Origin: Clostridia bacterium
GTDB taxonomy: Bacteria > Bacillota > Clostridia > Christensenellales > CAG-917
Direction: 5' to 3'
Assembly: GCA_900754695.1 (NCBI GenBank)
Contig: CAAEDU010000095.1
Span: forward strand, 1-19,355
DNA: 19,355 bases
Made by a program: the position numbers and the translations under genes
The notes under the pieces: model-generated
Told to the model about the DNA's origin: nothing
What the model saw: only the letters and a program-made list of their open reading frames with translations
Databases searched by the model: none
Shown here: piece by piece, positions 14,052 to 19,355 of the stretch
Position numbering within the stretch: position 1 is the first letter of the stretch
Layout of the letters: the number at the start of each line of letters is the position of its first letter

Positions 14052-15538
14052 AATACGTCAGCACACGCGACCGCATCAGGACCTACACCGGTGCGGAAGC
14101 CATCGTAAAAGGCATTTCGGATGACGGCGGACTTATCGTTCCGTCGTCTTTCCCCGTTTTGAACGAGGCAAAATTCGACGCGCTGCTCGGGATGGACTAT
14201 CCGGAGCGCGCGGCGAGCGTCCTCCACGAGTATCTCGACGAGTTCTCCTTCGAGGAGCTTTTGGACTACGCAAACAAGGCGTACTCCCGCTTCGAGGGCG
14301 ACGACCCGTGCCCCCTCGTCAAGGTGGACGACGGGCTCTATATGCTCGAGCTGTGGCACGGTCCCACCTATGCGTTCAAGGACATGGCGCTCACCCTCCT
14401 CCCGCACCTAATGGTGGCGTCCAAGCGTAAGCTCGGCGACGCGAGCCGCACTCTCATCCTCGTCGCGACCAGCGGCGACACGGGCAAGGCGGCGCTCGAA
14501 GGCTTCCGCGACGTGGAAGGCACCGAGATCATCGTCTTCTATCCCGCGGACGGCGTCAGCGCGATGCAGAAGAGACAGATGGTCACCCAGCAGGGCGAGA
14601 ATGTGCATGTCGCGGGCATCAAGGGCAACTTCGACGACGCGCAGACCGCGGTGAAAGCGGTGTTCACCGACCCGGAGGTCATCGCAAAGCTCAAAGAGCA
14701 CGGCATCGAGATGTCCTCGGCAAACTCCATCAACTGGGGCAGGCTCGCGCCGCAGATCGCCTACTATATCTCCGCCTATTGCGACCTCGTCAATTCCGAG
14801 GAGATAAAGCGCGGCGACAAGGTCAACTTCGTGGTGCCGACGGGCAACTTCGGCAACATCCTCGCGGGCTATTACGCCTACCGCATGGGGCTCCCCGTGC
14901 ACAAGCTCATCGTGGCGAGCAACGCCAACAACATCCTCACGGACTTCTTCAACACGGGAGAGTATGACGTCAGGCGCAAGTTCTTCAAGACCATGTCCCC
15001 CTCCATGGACATCCTGGTCTCCTCCAACCTCGAGCGCCTCATCTTCGAGGTGACGGGCAGGGACAGCGCCAAGGTGCGCAAGATATACGACGACCTGAAA
15101 GCGAACGGCAGGTTCGAGCTCGACCTCGAGGAGATGGACCTTTCCGTCTTCGAGGCGGGCTGGGCGGACGAGGACGAGACCCGGGAGACCATCGCCACCT
15201 TCTTCGACCTCGAAGAGGGCTATGTGCTCGACCCGCACACCGCGGTCGCGGTCAGCGTCTACAACGAATATTCCGCCGAGACAGAGGACATGACGCCCGC
15301 CGTCATAGTGTCCACGGCGAGCCCGTATAAGTTCGCCTGCGACGTCTACAACGCCGTTGCCGGTGCGCACGAGAAGGACCCCGACAAGGCGGTGATGAAG
15401 CTGCACACTTTCACGGCGGCGGAGTGCCCGGACGGTATCCTCGCGCTCAACTCCCTCCCCGTGCGGCACGCTTCCGTCATCCCTCGCGACGGGGTGAAAC
15501 AGGCAGTCTACGACTTCGTCCTGGGGGAGCGGAAATGA
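14048..15538 (+). CDS. thrC: Threonine synthase
   Basis: Converts O-phosphohomoserine to threonine using pyridoxal phosphate, the last step of threonine synthesis. The 496-aa length fits the longer bacterial/fungal class rather than the ~350-aa class. The cofactor lysine is Lys111 in HGPTYAFKDMAL. The phosphate-binding glycine loop is GNFGN (266-270) in VVPTGNFGNI, and TSGDTGKAALEGF is the substrate-phosphate region. The N-terminal YVSTRD is also typical. Its ATG overlaps the stop of the P-loop gene, and no other threonine-pathway gene is in the window. Confidence 0.96.
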   Translation: MKYVSTRDRIRTYTGAEAIVKGISDDGGLIVPSSFPVLNEAKFDALLGMDYPERAASVLHEYLDEFSFEELLDYANKAYSRFEGDDPCPLVKVDDGLYMLELWHGPTYAFKDMALTLLPHLMVASKRKLGDASRTLILVATSGDTGKAALEGFRDVEGTEIIVFYPADGVSAMQKRQMVTQQGENVHVAGIKGNFDDAQTAVKAVFTDPEVIAKLKEHGIEMSSANSINWGRLAPQIAYYISAYCDLVNSEEIKRGDKVNFVVPTGNFGNILAGYYAYRMGLPVHKLIVASNANNILTDFFNTGEYDVRRKFFKTMSPSMDILVSSNLERLIFEVTGRDSAKVRKIYDDLKANGRFELDLEEMDLSVFEAGWADEDETRETIATFFDLEEGYVLDPHTAVAVSVYNEYSAETEDMTPAVIVSTASPYKFACDVYNAVAGAHEKDPDKAVMKLHTFTAAECPDGILALNSLPVRHASVIPRDGVKQAVYDFVLGERK

Positions 15539-15542
15539 ACGG

Positions 15543-15566
15543 TGCGCGGCAGAACGTGACCGCGCA
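15543..15566. other. Hairpin between thrC and trpS
   Basis: TGCGCGG (15543-15549) pairs exactly with CCGCGCA (15560-15566) around a 10-base loop. No T-run follows, so it is not a standard terminator. It lies 23 bases before trpS. No T-box leader is present, although trpS in Bacillota often has one. Confidence 0.4.
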
Positions 15567-15589
15567 AATCGACCGAGACAGGTGTTTAT

Positions 15590-16618
15590 ATGTCAGAAAT
15601 GAACGATAAAGTGCAGAACGAACGCAAAAAAGTGGTGCTCTCCGGCATTCAGCCCACGGGCACGATCACGCTCGGCAACTATGTCGGCGCGGTGTCCAAC
15701 TGGGGCAGGATGCAGGATGATTACGACTCACTCTTCTTCATCGCGGATCTGCACGCTCTCACCGTGAGGAGGGAGCCCGCGGAGCTCAGGCAGATGTGCA
15801 TGAGCTTTTTCGCGCAGCTCCTCGCCTGCGGCATAGACCCCGAAAAGTCCGTGCTTTATTTCCAGTCTCACGTCCCCGCGCACGCGGAGCTGGCGTGGAT
15901 CCTCAACTGCAACACCTATGTGGGCGAGGCGTCCAGGATGACGCAGTTCAAGGATAAGAGCACGAAACACGCGGACAATATCAATATGGGGCTGATGGAT
16001 TATCCCGTGCTCATGGCTGCGGACATCCTGCTTTTCCGCTCCGATCTCGTCCCCGTAGGGATAGACCAGAAGCAGCATCTCGAGCTCGCGCGCGACATCG
16101 CCATCCGCTTCAACAACCGTTACGGCGACACTTTCGTCGTCCCCGACGGCTACATCCCCAAGATGGGGGCGAAGGTGTGCTCCTTGCAGGATCCCACAGC
16201 GAAGATGTCCAAGTCCGACCCCGACCCCAACGGCTGGGTGTCCGTCATCGAGGACGAGAGCTCCATCATGAAGAAGTTCAAGCGGGCGGTCACGGACAGC
16301 GGCAACGAGATCGTCGCCCGCGAGGACAAGCCCGGCATCACCAATCTGCTCACCATCTATTCCGTCATGACGGACAAGACCGTCGAGGAGGCGGAGAGAG
16401 AGTTCGCGGGGTGCGGCTACGGCACATTCAAGACCGCGGTCGGCGAGGCGGTGGCGGCGAAGTTCAAGCCCATCAGAGAGGAGTACGCGCGCTATCTCGC
16501 GGACAAGGCGTACATCGCCGAGGTCGCGAAGGCGGGCGCGGAGAAGGCGGCGAGGATCGCCTGCCGCACTCTTTCCAAGGTCAAACGCAAGGTGGGGCTG
16601 GTCTCCTTCGACAAGTAA
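15590..16618 (+). CDS. trpS: Tryptophanyl-tRNA synthetase
   Basis: Charges tRNA-Trp with tryptophan; class Ic synthetase. The 342-aa product is the normal length. GIQPTGTITLGNYVG (19-33) carries the HIGH-equivalent TLGN, and KMSKS is intact at 205-209 in AKMSKSDPD. HADNINMGLMDYPVLMAADIL and PVGIDQKQHLELARDIA are diagnostic of TrpS. The first ATG is used, with AGGTG about six bases upstream; an ATG three codons later is possible. It is separated from thrC by 51 bases with a hairpin and no terminator, so it may be cotranscribed. Confidence 0.97.
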   Translation: MSEMNDKVQNERKKVVLSGIQPTGTITLGNYVGAVSNWGRMQDDYDSLFFIADLHALTVRREPAELRQMCMSFFAQLLACGIDPEKSVLYFQSHVPAHAELAWILNCNTYVGEASRMTQFKDKSTKHADNINMGLMDYPVLMAADILLFRSDLVPVGIDQKQHLELARDIAIRFNNRYGDTFVVPDGYIPKMGAKVCSLQDPTAKMSKSDPDPNGWVSVIEDESSIMKKFKRAVTDSGNEIVAREDKPGITNLLTIYSVMTDKTVEEAEREFAGCGYGTFKTAVGEAVAAKFKPIREEYARYLADKAYIAEVAKAGAEKAARIACRTLSKVKRKVGLVSFDK

Positions 16619-16626
16619 AGTTTTAA

Positions 16627-16650
16627 TGCCCGTTTCAACTTGTGCGGGCA
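16627..16650. other. Hairpin between trpS and DUF5685 gene
   Basis: TGCCCG (16627-16632) pairs with CGGGCA (16645-16650) around a 12-base loop. There is no T-run on the + strand. It sits 21 bases before the next ATG and could affect processing or translation. Confidence 0.35.
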
Positions 16651-16671
16651 GTATGAGGTGAGAAGGGACGT

Positions 16672-17532
16672 ATGTTCGGCTATGTCATCCCCGACAAGAA
16701 CAATATGTACATCAAGGACTTCAATGTCTTTCAGGCGTACTATTGCGGTCTTTGCAAGGCTCTTTCGCGCTCGGGCAGCCAACTCTCGCGGCTGTGCACC
16801 AACTACGACACCACCTTCTACAACGCGCTCCTGCACTCCCTCACCGATACCGAGATTAAGATAGAGCGCAAGCTCTGCCTCATCAACGGCAAAAAGAAGC
16901 CGGTCATCGTCACGGACGATCTCACCCGCAAGGTGGCGGATCTTTCCGTGCTTCTGGTCTACTACAACGCTCTCGACGACGTGCACGACGGCAAAAAGTC
17001 GCGTGCGGCGGTGGTCGGGGTGCTGGCGGCGAGAAAGCGCGCCGCGGCGAGGAGGCTCCCTGAGGCGGACGCGCTCATGAAGGAGAGTTTCCGGAAGCTG
17101 GACATCCTCGAGAAAAGGAACTCTGCTCAGCTCGACCTCGTGGCGGACTGTTTTGCCTCTCTCATGCGGGACGTGACCCGCACGCTCATCCCCACGGACG
17201 AGCACATCGACACCTTCATGTACAACCTGGGCAGGCTGGTCTATTTCTTCGACGCGGCGGACGACGTGGAGAAGGACGCGAAGAAGGGGAGATACAACCC
17301 GCTCATCGCCGCCTACGGCAAGTGCGACACCAAGGCGGAATTTTTGGAGAAAAACGCGCAGGAACTCGACTTTTTGCTGCGTTCGACTTATAATAAAATC
17401 GTCGGAGCATACAATCATATGCATATAGTCGTGAGCGAGGGGATGCTGTCCAACACCGTCTACCTCGGGCTGAATATGCAGATGGAGAGGCTCCTCAAAG
17501 GAGACGACAAATGCCAAGTGACCCGTTTGTGA
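16672..17532 (+). CDS. DUF5685 family protein
   Basis: A 286-aa, mostly helical protein of a Clostridia family with no assigned function. The N-terminus MFGYVIPDKNNMYIKDFNVF and YYCGLCKAL (23-31) are the family hallmark, with further cysteines at 42, 69, 160, 218 and 281. Two aspartate-rich motifs stand out: DDVHD (102-106) and DAADDVEKDAKKGRYNP (194-210). They recall the paired metal-binding motifs of all-helical isoprenoid synthases, although their spacing (~95 residues) is shorter than in typical members. No signal peptide or membrane helix is evident. AGGTGAGAAGGG precedes the ATG. Its last 22 bases overlap the J-like gene, and it heads a three-gene operon. Confidence 0.85.
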   Translation: MFGYVIPDKNNMYIKDFNVFQAYYCGLCKALSRSGSQLSRLCTNYDTTFYNALLHSLTDTEIKIERKLCLINGKKKPVIVTDDLTRKVADLSVLLVYYNALDDVHDGKKSRAAVVGVLAARKRAAARRLPEADALMKESFRKLDILEKRNSAQLDLVADCFASLMRDVTRTLIPTDEHIDTFMYNLGRLVYFFDAADDVEKDAKKGRYNPLIAAYGKCDTKAEFLEKNAQELDFLLRSTYNKIVGAYNHMHIVVSEGMLSNTVYLGLNMQMERLLKGDDKCQVTRL

Positions 17533-18194
17533 TCCTCGGTGTGGCGAGGGGCGCCTCGCAGAGCGAGATCCTCGAAGCGTACAAGCAAAAGCGCGCCTAC
17601 TATCAGCAGCACGTCTTTGACGAAGGCGAGGCGGGCGCGGATGCCGCGCGTATGCTCGAGGTGCTGGACAACGCCTATCAGGACGCTATGAGTCAGACCC
17701 ACGAGGCGGCGACCGTCGGCGGGGATCCCGACAGTGAACAGAGCCGCTATCAGGATGTCAAAGCCGCCGTTTCCGCGCGTGATTTCGAGAAAGCGCAGTC
17801 TCTTCTCGACGATATGTATTACCGCGGCGGGGAGTGGCACTATTATCAAGCCATCATCTTCTATGAGAAAAACTGGCTGAACGAGAGCAAGAAGCAGCTT
17901 GAACTCGCCGTCGACCTCGAGCCCGAGAACGATAAATACAAGCGCGCGCTCGAGAATATGAAAAAGAAGATCGACGGCACCGGTGCGTTCAAACAGGATG
18001 CCCGTCAACAGCAGGCACAGCAGGGCGGGCAGTATTACACCACCGACGACGGCACCGGTTACGCCACGCAGCGCAGCTATCAGCAACAGGCTCAGCCTTC
18101 GGCGGCGGACGGATGCTGCACGGCGTGCCAGTGCGCCATCTGCGCGGACTGTTGCTGCGAGTGCATGGGCGGAGACCTCATCCGCTGCTGCTGA
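17511..18194 (+). CDS. J-domain-like/TPR-like protein with cysteine-rich tail
   Basis: A 227-aa protein in three parts. Residues 3-62 look like a J domain (PFVILGVARGASQSEILEAY), but the HPD that stimulates DnaK ATPase is missing: the loop reads YYQQHVFDEG, so normal Hsp70 activation is unlikely. Residues ~75-152 form paired helices like TPRs (DFEKAQSLL, AIIFYEKNWLNESKKQLELAVDLEP). A Gln-rich linker (167-193) leads to a tail with 11 Cys among the last 26 residues (202-227), including CCC and a final CC. This could bind metal, be palmitoyl-like modified or dock at the membrane; none is shown. AAAGGAG (17498-17504) fixes the start inside the DUF5685 gene. Confidence 0.82.
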   Translation: MPSDPFVILGVARGASQSEILEAYKQKRAYYQQHVFDEGEAGADAARMLEVLDNAYQDAMSQTHEAATVGGDPDSEQSRYQDVKAAVSARDFEKAQSLLDDMYYRGGEWHYYQAIIFYEKNWLNESKKQLELAVDLEPENDKYKRALENMKKKIDGTGAFKQDARQQQAQQGGQYYTTDDGTGYATQRSYQQQAQPSAADGCCTACQCAICADCCCECMGGDLIRCC

Positions 18195-18805
18195 TGAAGC
18201 GCCGCATCTCGGCAAGAAAGACTGCATATGCGCTTGCGCTGGCGGGCATCTCCGCCGCGCTGGCGCTTTTGTTTGTCTGGCTCGGCGTGGTGGTGCGCTA
18301 TGTCACCGTCGCGATGTTCGCGGCGGCGGGAGTCGCCGTCATGGTCCCCGTCACCAAGCATTACTATGCCTCTGCCGTTCTCGCCTACGTCGTGTCGGCG
18401 GGGCTCGGCTTCCTCGTCGGCGATGTCACCGCCGTCGTAGGCTACGCCGTCTATTTCGGACCCATGGCGCTCATCTCCGCCGTCATGTGGGAGAAAAACG
18501 TCAGGTGGTTCATCTCCTATCCCGTCAAGATAGTCTTCATCAACGCCGCTCTCGCCGCGCTCTACTACGGCTTGCAGGGGCTCGAGATCCTCGCGCCCGA
18601 CCTCGTCGCCGTGTTCGACTATTGGGCGATCGCCATCCTCGGCACCGTCGCCCTCCTCCTCATCGACCTTTTGATGAATTACGTCTACCGCACCCTCCGT
18701 CGCGTGATGAGCAAAGTCCTCCGCGACAAGCACACCGCCGAAGTGACCGCGGAGGAGATCGCGAGGGAGGATGAGAGGGATAGCAATCCCTTCGACGAAT
18801 ACTGA
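18194..18805 (+). CDS. Multi-pass membrane protein, unknown function
   Basis: A 203-aa integral membrane protein with about six hydrophobic segments near residues 13-33, 36-53, 58-76, 78-98, 112-127 and 143-163, a basic N-terminus (MKRRISARKTAY) and a charged cytoplasmic tail (DKHTAEVTAEEIAREDERDSNPFDEY in two parts). Size and spacing resemble small transporter or ECF S-component-like proteins, but I see no diagnostic motif. The ATG shares one base with the J-like gene stop (TGATG), so an in-frame start further upstream is unlikely and translation is coupled. Inference: it anchors or works with the cysteine-tailed J-like protein and DUF5685. Its stop codon lies inside a long inverted repeat. 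Confidence 0.78.
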   Translation: MKRRISARKTAYALALAGISAALALLFVWLGVVVRYVTVAMFAAAGVAVMVPVTKHYYASAVLAYVVSAGLGFLVGDVTAVVGYAVYFGPMALISAVMWEKNVRWFISYPVKIVFINAALAALYYGLQGLEILAPDLVAVFDYWAIAILGTVALLLIDLLMNYVYRTLRRVMSKVLRDKHTAEVTAEEIAREDERDSNPFDEY

Positions 18806-18925
18806 CGGCGCTATTTCGCGAATTGCTTTGTCAGAGCCCCTGCCGTAGATGCTCACGTACGTCTGTGTACGCTCCGCCTCTCGGCAGGGGCTCTTTCGCG
18901 CACTTCATCGAAATATCGCCGTCAG
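18802..18925. repeat. Nested inverted repeat spanning stop codon and terminator
   Basis: CTGACGGCGCTATTTCG (18802-18818) and its near-complement (18909-18925) match at 16 of 17 positions, enclosing the perfect 13-bp stem at 18833-18845/18882-18894. The whole 124 bases can fold as one long cruciform. The left arm includes the stop codon of the membrane-protein gene. Confidence 0.75.
18833..18897 (+). terminator. Large bidirectional-type terminator hairpin
   Basis: AGAGCCCCTGCCG (18833-18845) pairs perfectly with CGGCAGGGGCTCT (18882-18894). The 36-base loop contains a second hairpin CGTAC/GTACG (18856-18860/18867-18871). The T-run is short (TTT). It closes the DUF5685 operon and would also pair on the - strand. 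Confidence 0.65.
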
Positions 18926-18973
18926 ACCTTCCGGCGCTTTTTCGCGCATCTCATCCAAATGACGCCGTCAGAC
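18894..18973. repeat. Two 34-bp direct repeats
   Basis: Copies at 18894-18927 and 18940-18973 agree at 29 of 34 positions, start TTTCGCGCA and end CGCCGTCAGAC. The offset is 46 bases. The first copy supplies the right arm of the large inverted repeat. Confidence 0.75.
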
Positions 18974-18978
18974 AACGA

Positions 18979-19034
18979 ACAGCCTGATAGAGCGCGCCTG
19001 AGCACGACGGCTCTCTTTCGAAGACGGAATAACG
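18979..19034. repeat. 56-bp flanking repeat, copy 1
   Basis: Matches 19227-19282 in the same orientation at 45 of 56 positions without gaps, from ACAGCnTGATAGAGCG to GACGGAATnACG. The pair brackets the palindromic element at 19097-19197. Confidence 0.8.
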
Positions 19035-19096
19035 AAAACCCCGAGCGTGACATTGCTTGACCCGACGCGCACTCATTCGGATGCATTTGAAACTCC

Positions 19097-19197
19097 GGGA
19101 CAACGGGGACGGGGCAGAAATGTTCAGGTGCGAACAAGATAGTTTGCGCCTGAACATTTACGCTTGCAAGAAGCTCAACCCCGTCCCCTTGTGTCCC
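19097..19197. mobile_element. REP/MITE-like palindromic element
   Basis: The outer arms are GGGACA-AC-GGGGACGGGG (19097-19114) and CCCCGTCCCC-TTG-TGTCCC (19179-19197), paired with a small bulge. An inner 17-bp stem (19119-19135/19142-19158) has the perfect block AATGTTCAGG/CCTGAACATT and loop AAGATA. The GGGACACAAGGGGACGG-type ends are familiar from REP elements mobilised by IS200-like (RAYT) transposases in Bacillota. No transposase is present, so it would be non-autonomous. Confidence 0.6.
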
Positions 19198-19226
19198 AAT
19201 GCGTTCCTGATCGGGTGTATTAGCAG

Positions 19227-19282
19227 ACAGCTTGATAGAGCGTGCTTGAATACGCCGTCTCTCATTCGGGGACGGAATTACG
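19227..19282. repeat. 56-bp flanking repeat, copy 2
   Basis: Direct copy of 18979-19034, about 80 percent identical. The differences are spread evenly, so the duplication is old or the copies belong to a dispersed family. Its end adjoins the terminal palindrome. Confidence 0.8.
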
Positions 19283-19342
19283 CGCCGCTCAGCCAAACTT
19301 GCACAGCGGGCGCTTGCGCTCGCTCTTGCAAGTCGCGGCGCG
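19281..19342. repeat. Palindromic repeat element, right copy
   Basis: Outer stem CGCGCCGC (19281-19288) with GCGGCGCG (19335-19342); inner stem ACTTGCA (19297-19303) with TGCAAGT (19327-19333); innermost AGCG/CGCT (19305-19308/19321-19324). It shares GCTCAGCCAAA, GCGGGCGC and GCTCGC, in order and at similar spacing, with the element at 66-126. Confidence 0.7.
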
Positions 19343-19355
19343 CTAAGTGAGTGCC

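Noticed and set aside
18922..19296. 124-aa open frame on the - strand in the right-hand flank
   Set aside because: It crosses both 56-bp repeats and the REP-like hairpin, and no start signal is seen; a product of palindromic repeats rather than a gene.
19097..19342. Integron attC-like sites
   Set aside because: The palindromes lack the conserved GTTRRRY core sites and no integrase or cassette genes are present.
1..19355. tRNA or rRNA genes
   Set aside because: I found no T-arm GTTCRA-type signature with matching acceptor stem in non-coding stretches, and no rRNA-like blocks; a covariance search would settle it.

Overview
The window looks like a chromosomal segment of a GC-rich, low-redundancy anaerobic member of the Clostridia (Bacillota), most likely an uncultured gut lineage near Christensenellales/Borkfalkiaceae. 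The evidence is the order rpmE - DUF1385 - prmC - prfA, a TM1266-type hydrogenase regulator, a DUF5685 gene, 'LxAC' lipoboxes and strong Shine-Dalgarno sites. The lineage is inferred from gene content and style only. All 17 genes read on the + strand, so the segment is one long co-directional run of short operons.

Layout. Bases 1-454 are non-coding: palindromic repeat sequence at the left edge, then a promoter with a perfect 18-bp palindrome over its start. This drives an ABC exporter-type operon (ATPase, 809-aa FtsX-like permease, 603-aa lipoprotein; 461-5375). Bases 5376-5844 are non-coding and hold a promoter-plus-terminator unit that looks like a ~95-nt small RNA, then three 46-bp hairpin repeats. 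Next come a TM1266-family regulator gene (5845-6096) and a complete NitT/TauT-type ABC importer: binding lipoprotein, permease and ATPase (6160-8670).

A near-consensus promoter then drives rpmE (ribosomal protein L31) through a leader in which an upstream CTCCTG can pair with the ribosome-binding site. After a terminator comes a translation-termination block. It holds a DUF1385-PrmC fusion that overlaps prfA, so the methyltransferase and its substrate RF1 are translationally coupled. A DRE-TIM metallolyase (candidate Re-citrate synthase or relative) follows, then a small P-loop protein coupled to threonine synthase, then tryptophanyl-tRNA synthetase.

The last operon (16672-18805) encodes a DUF5685 protein, a J-domain-like/TPR-like protein with an eleven-cysteine tail and no HPD motif, and a multi-pass membrane protein. 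The three are coupled by overlaps or close junctions and are the best candidate here for an undescribed system. Bases 18806-19355 have no credible gene. They are a dense array of nested palindromes and direct repeats, including a REP/MITE-like element bounded by a 56-bp repeat pair, and a terminal palindrome related to the one at the left edge of the window.
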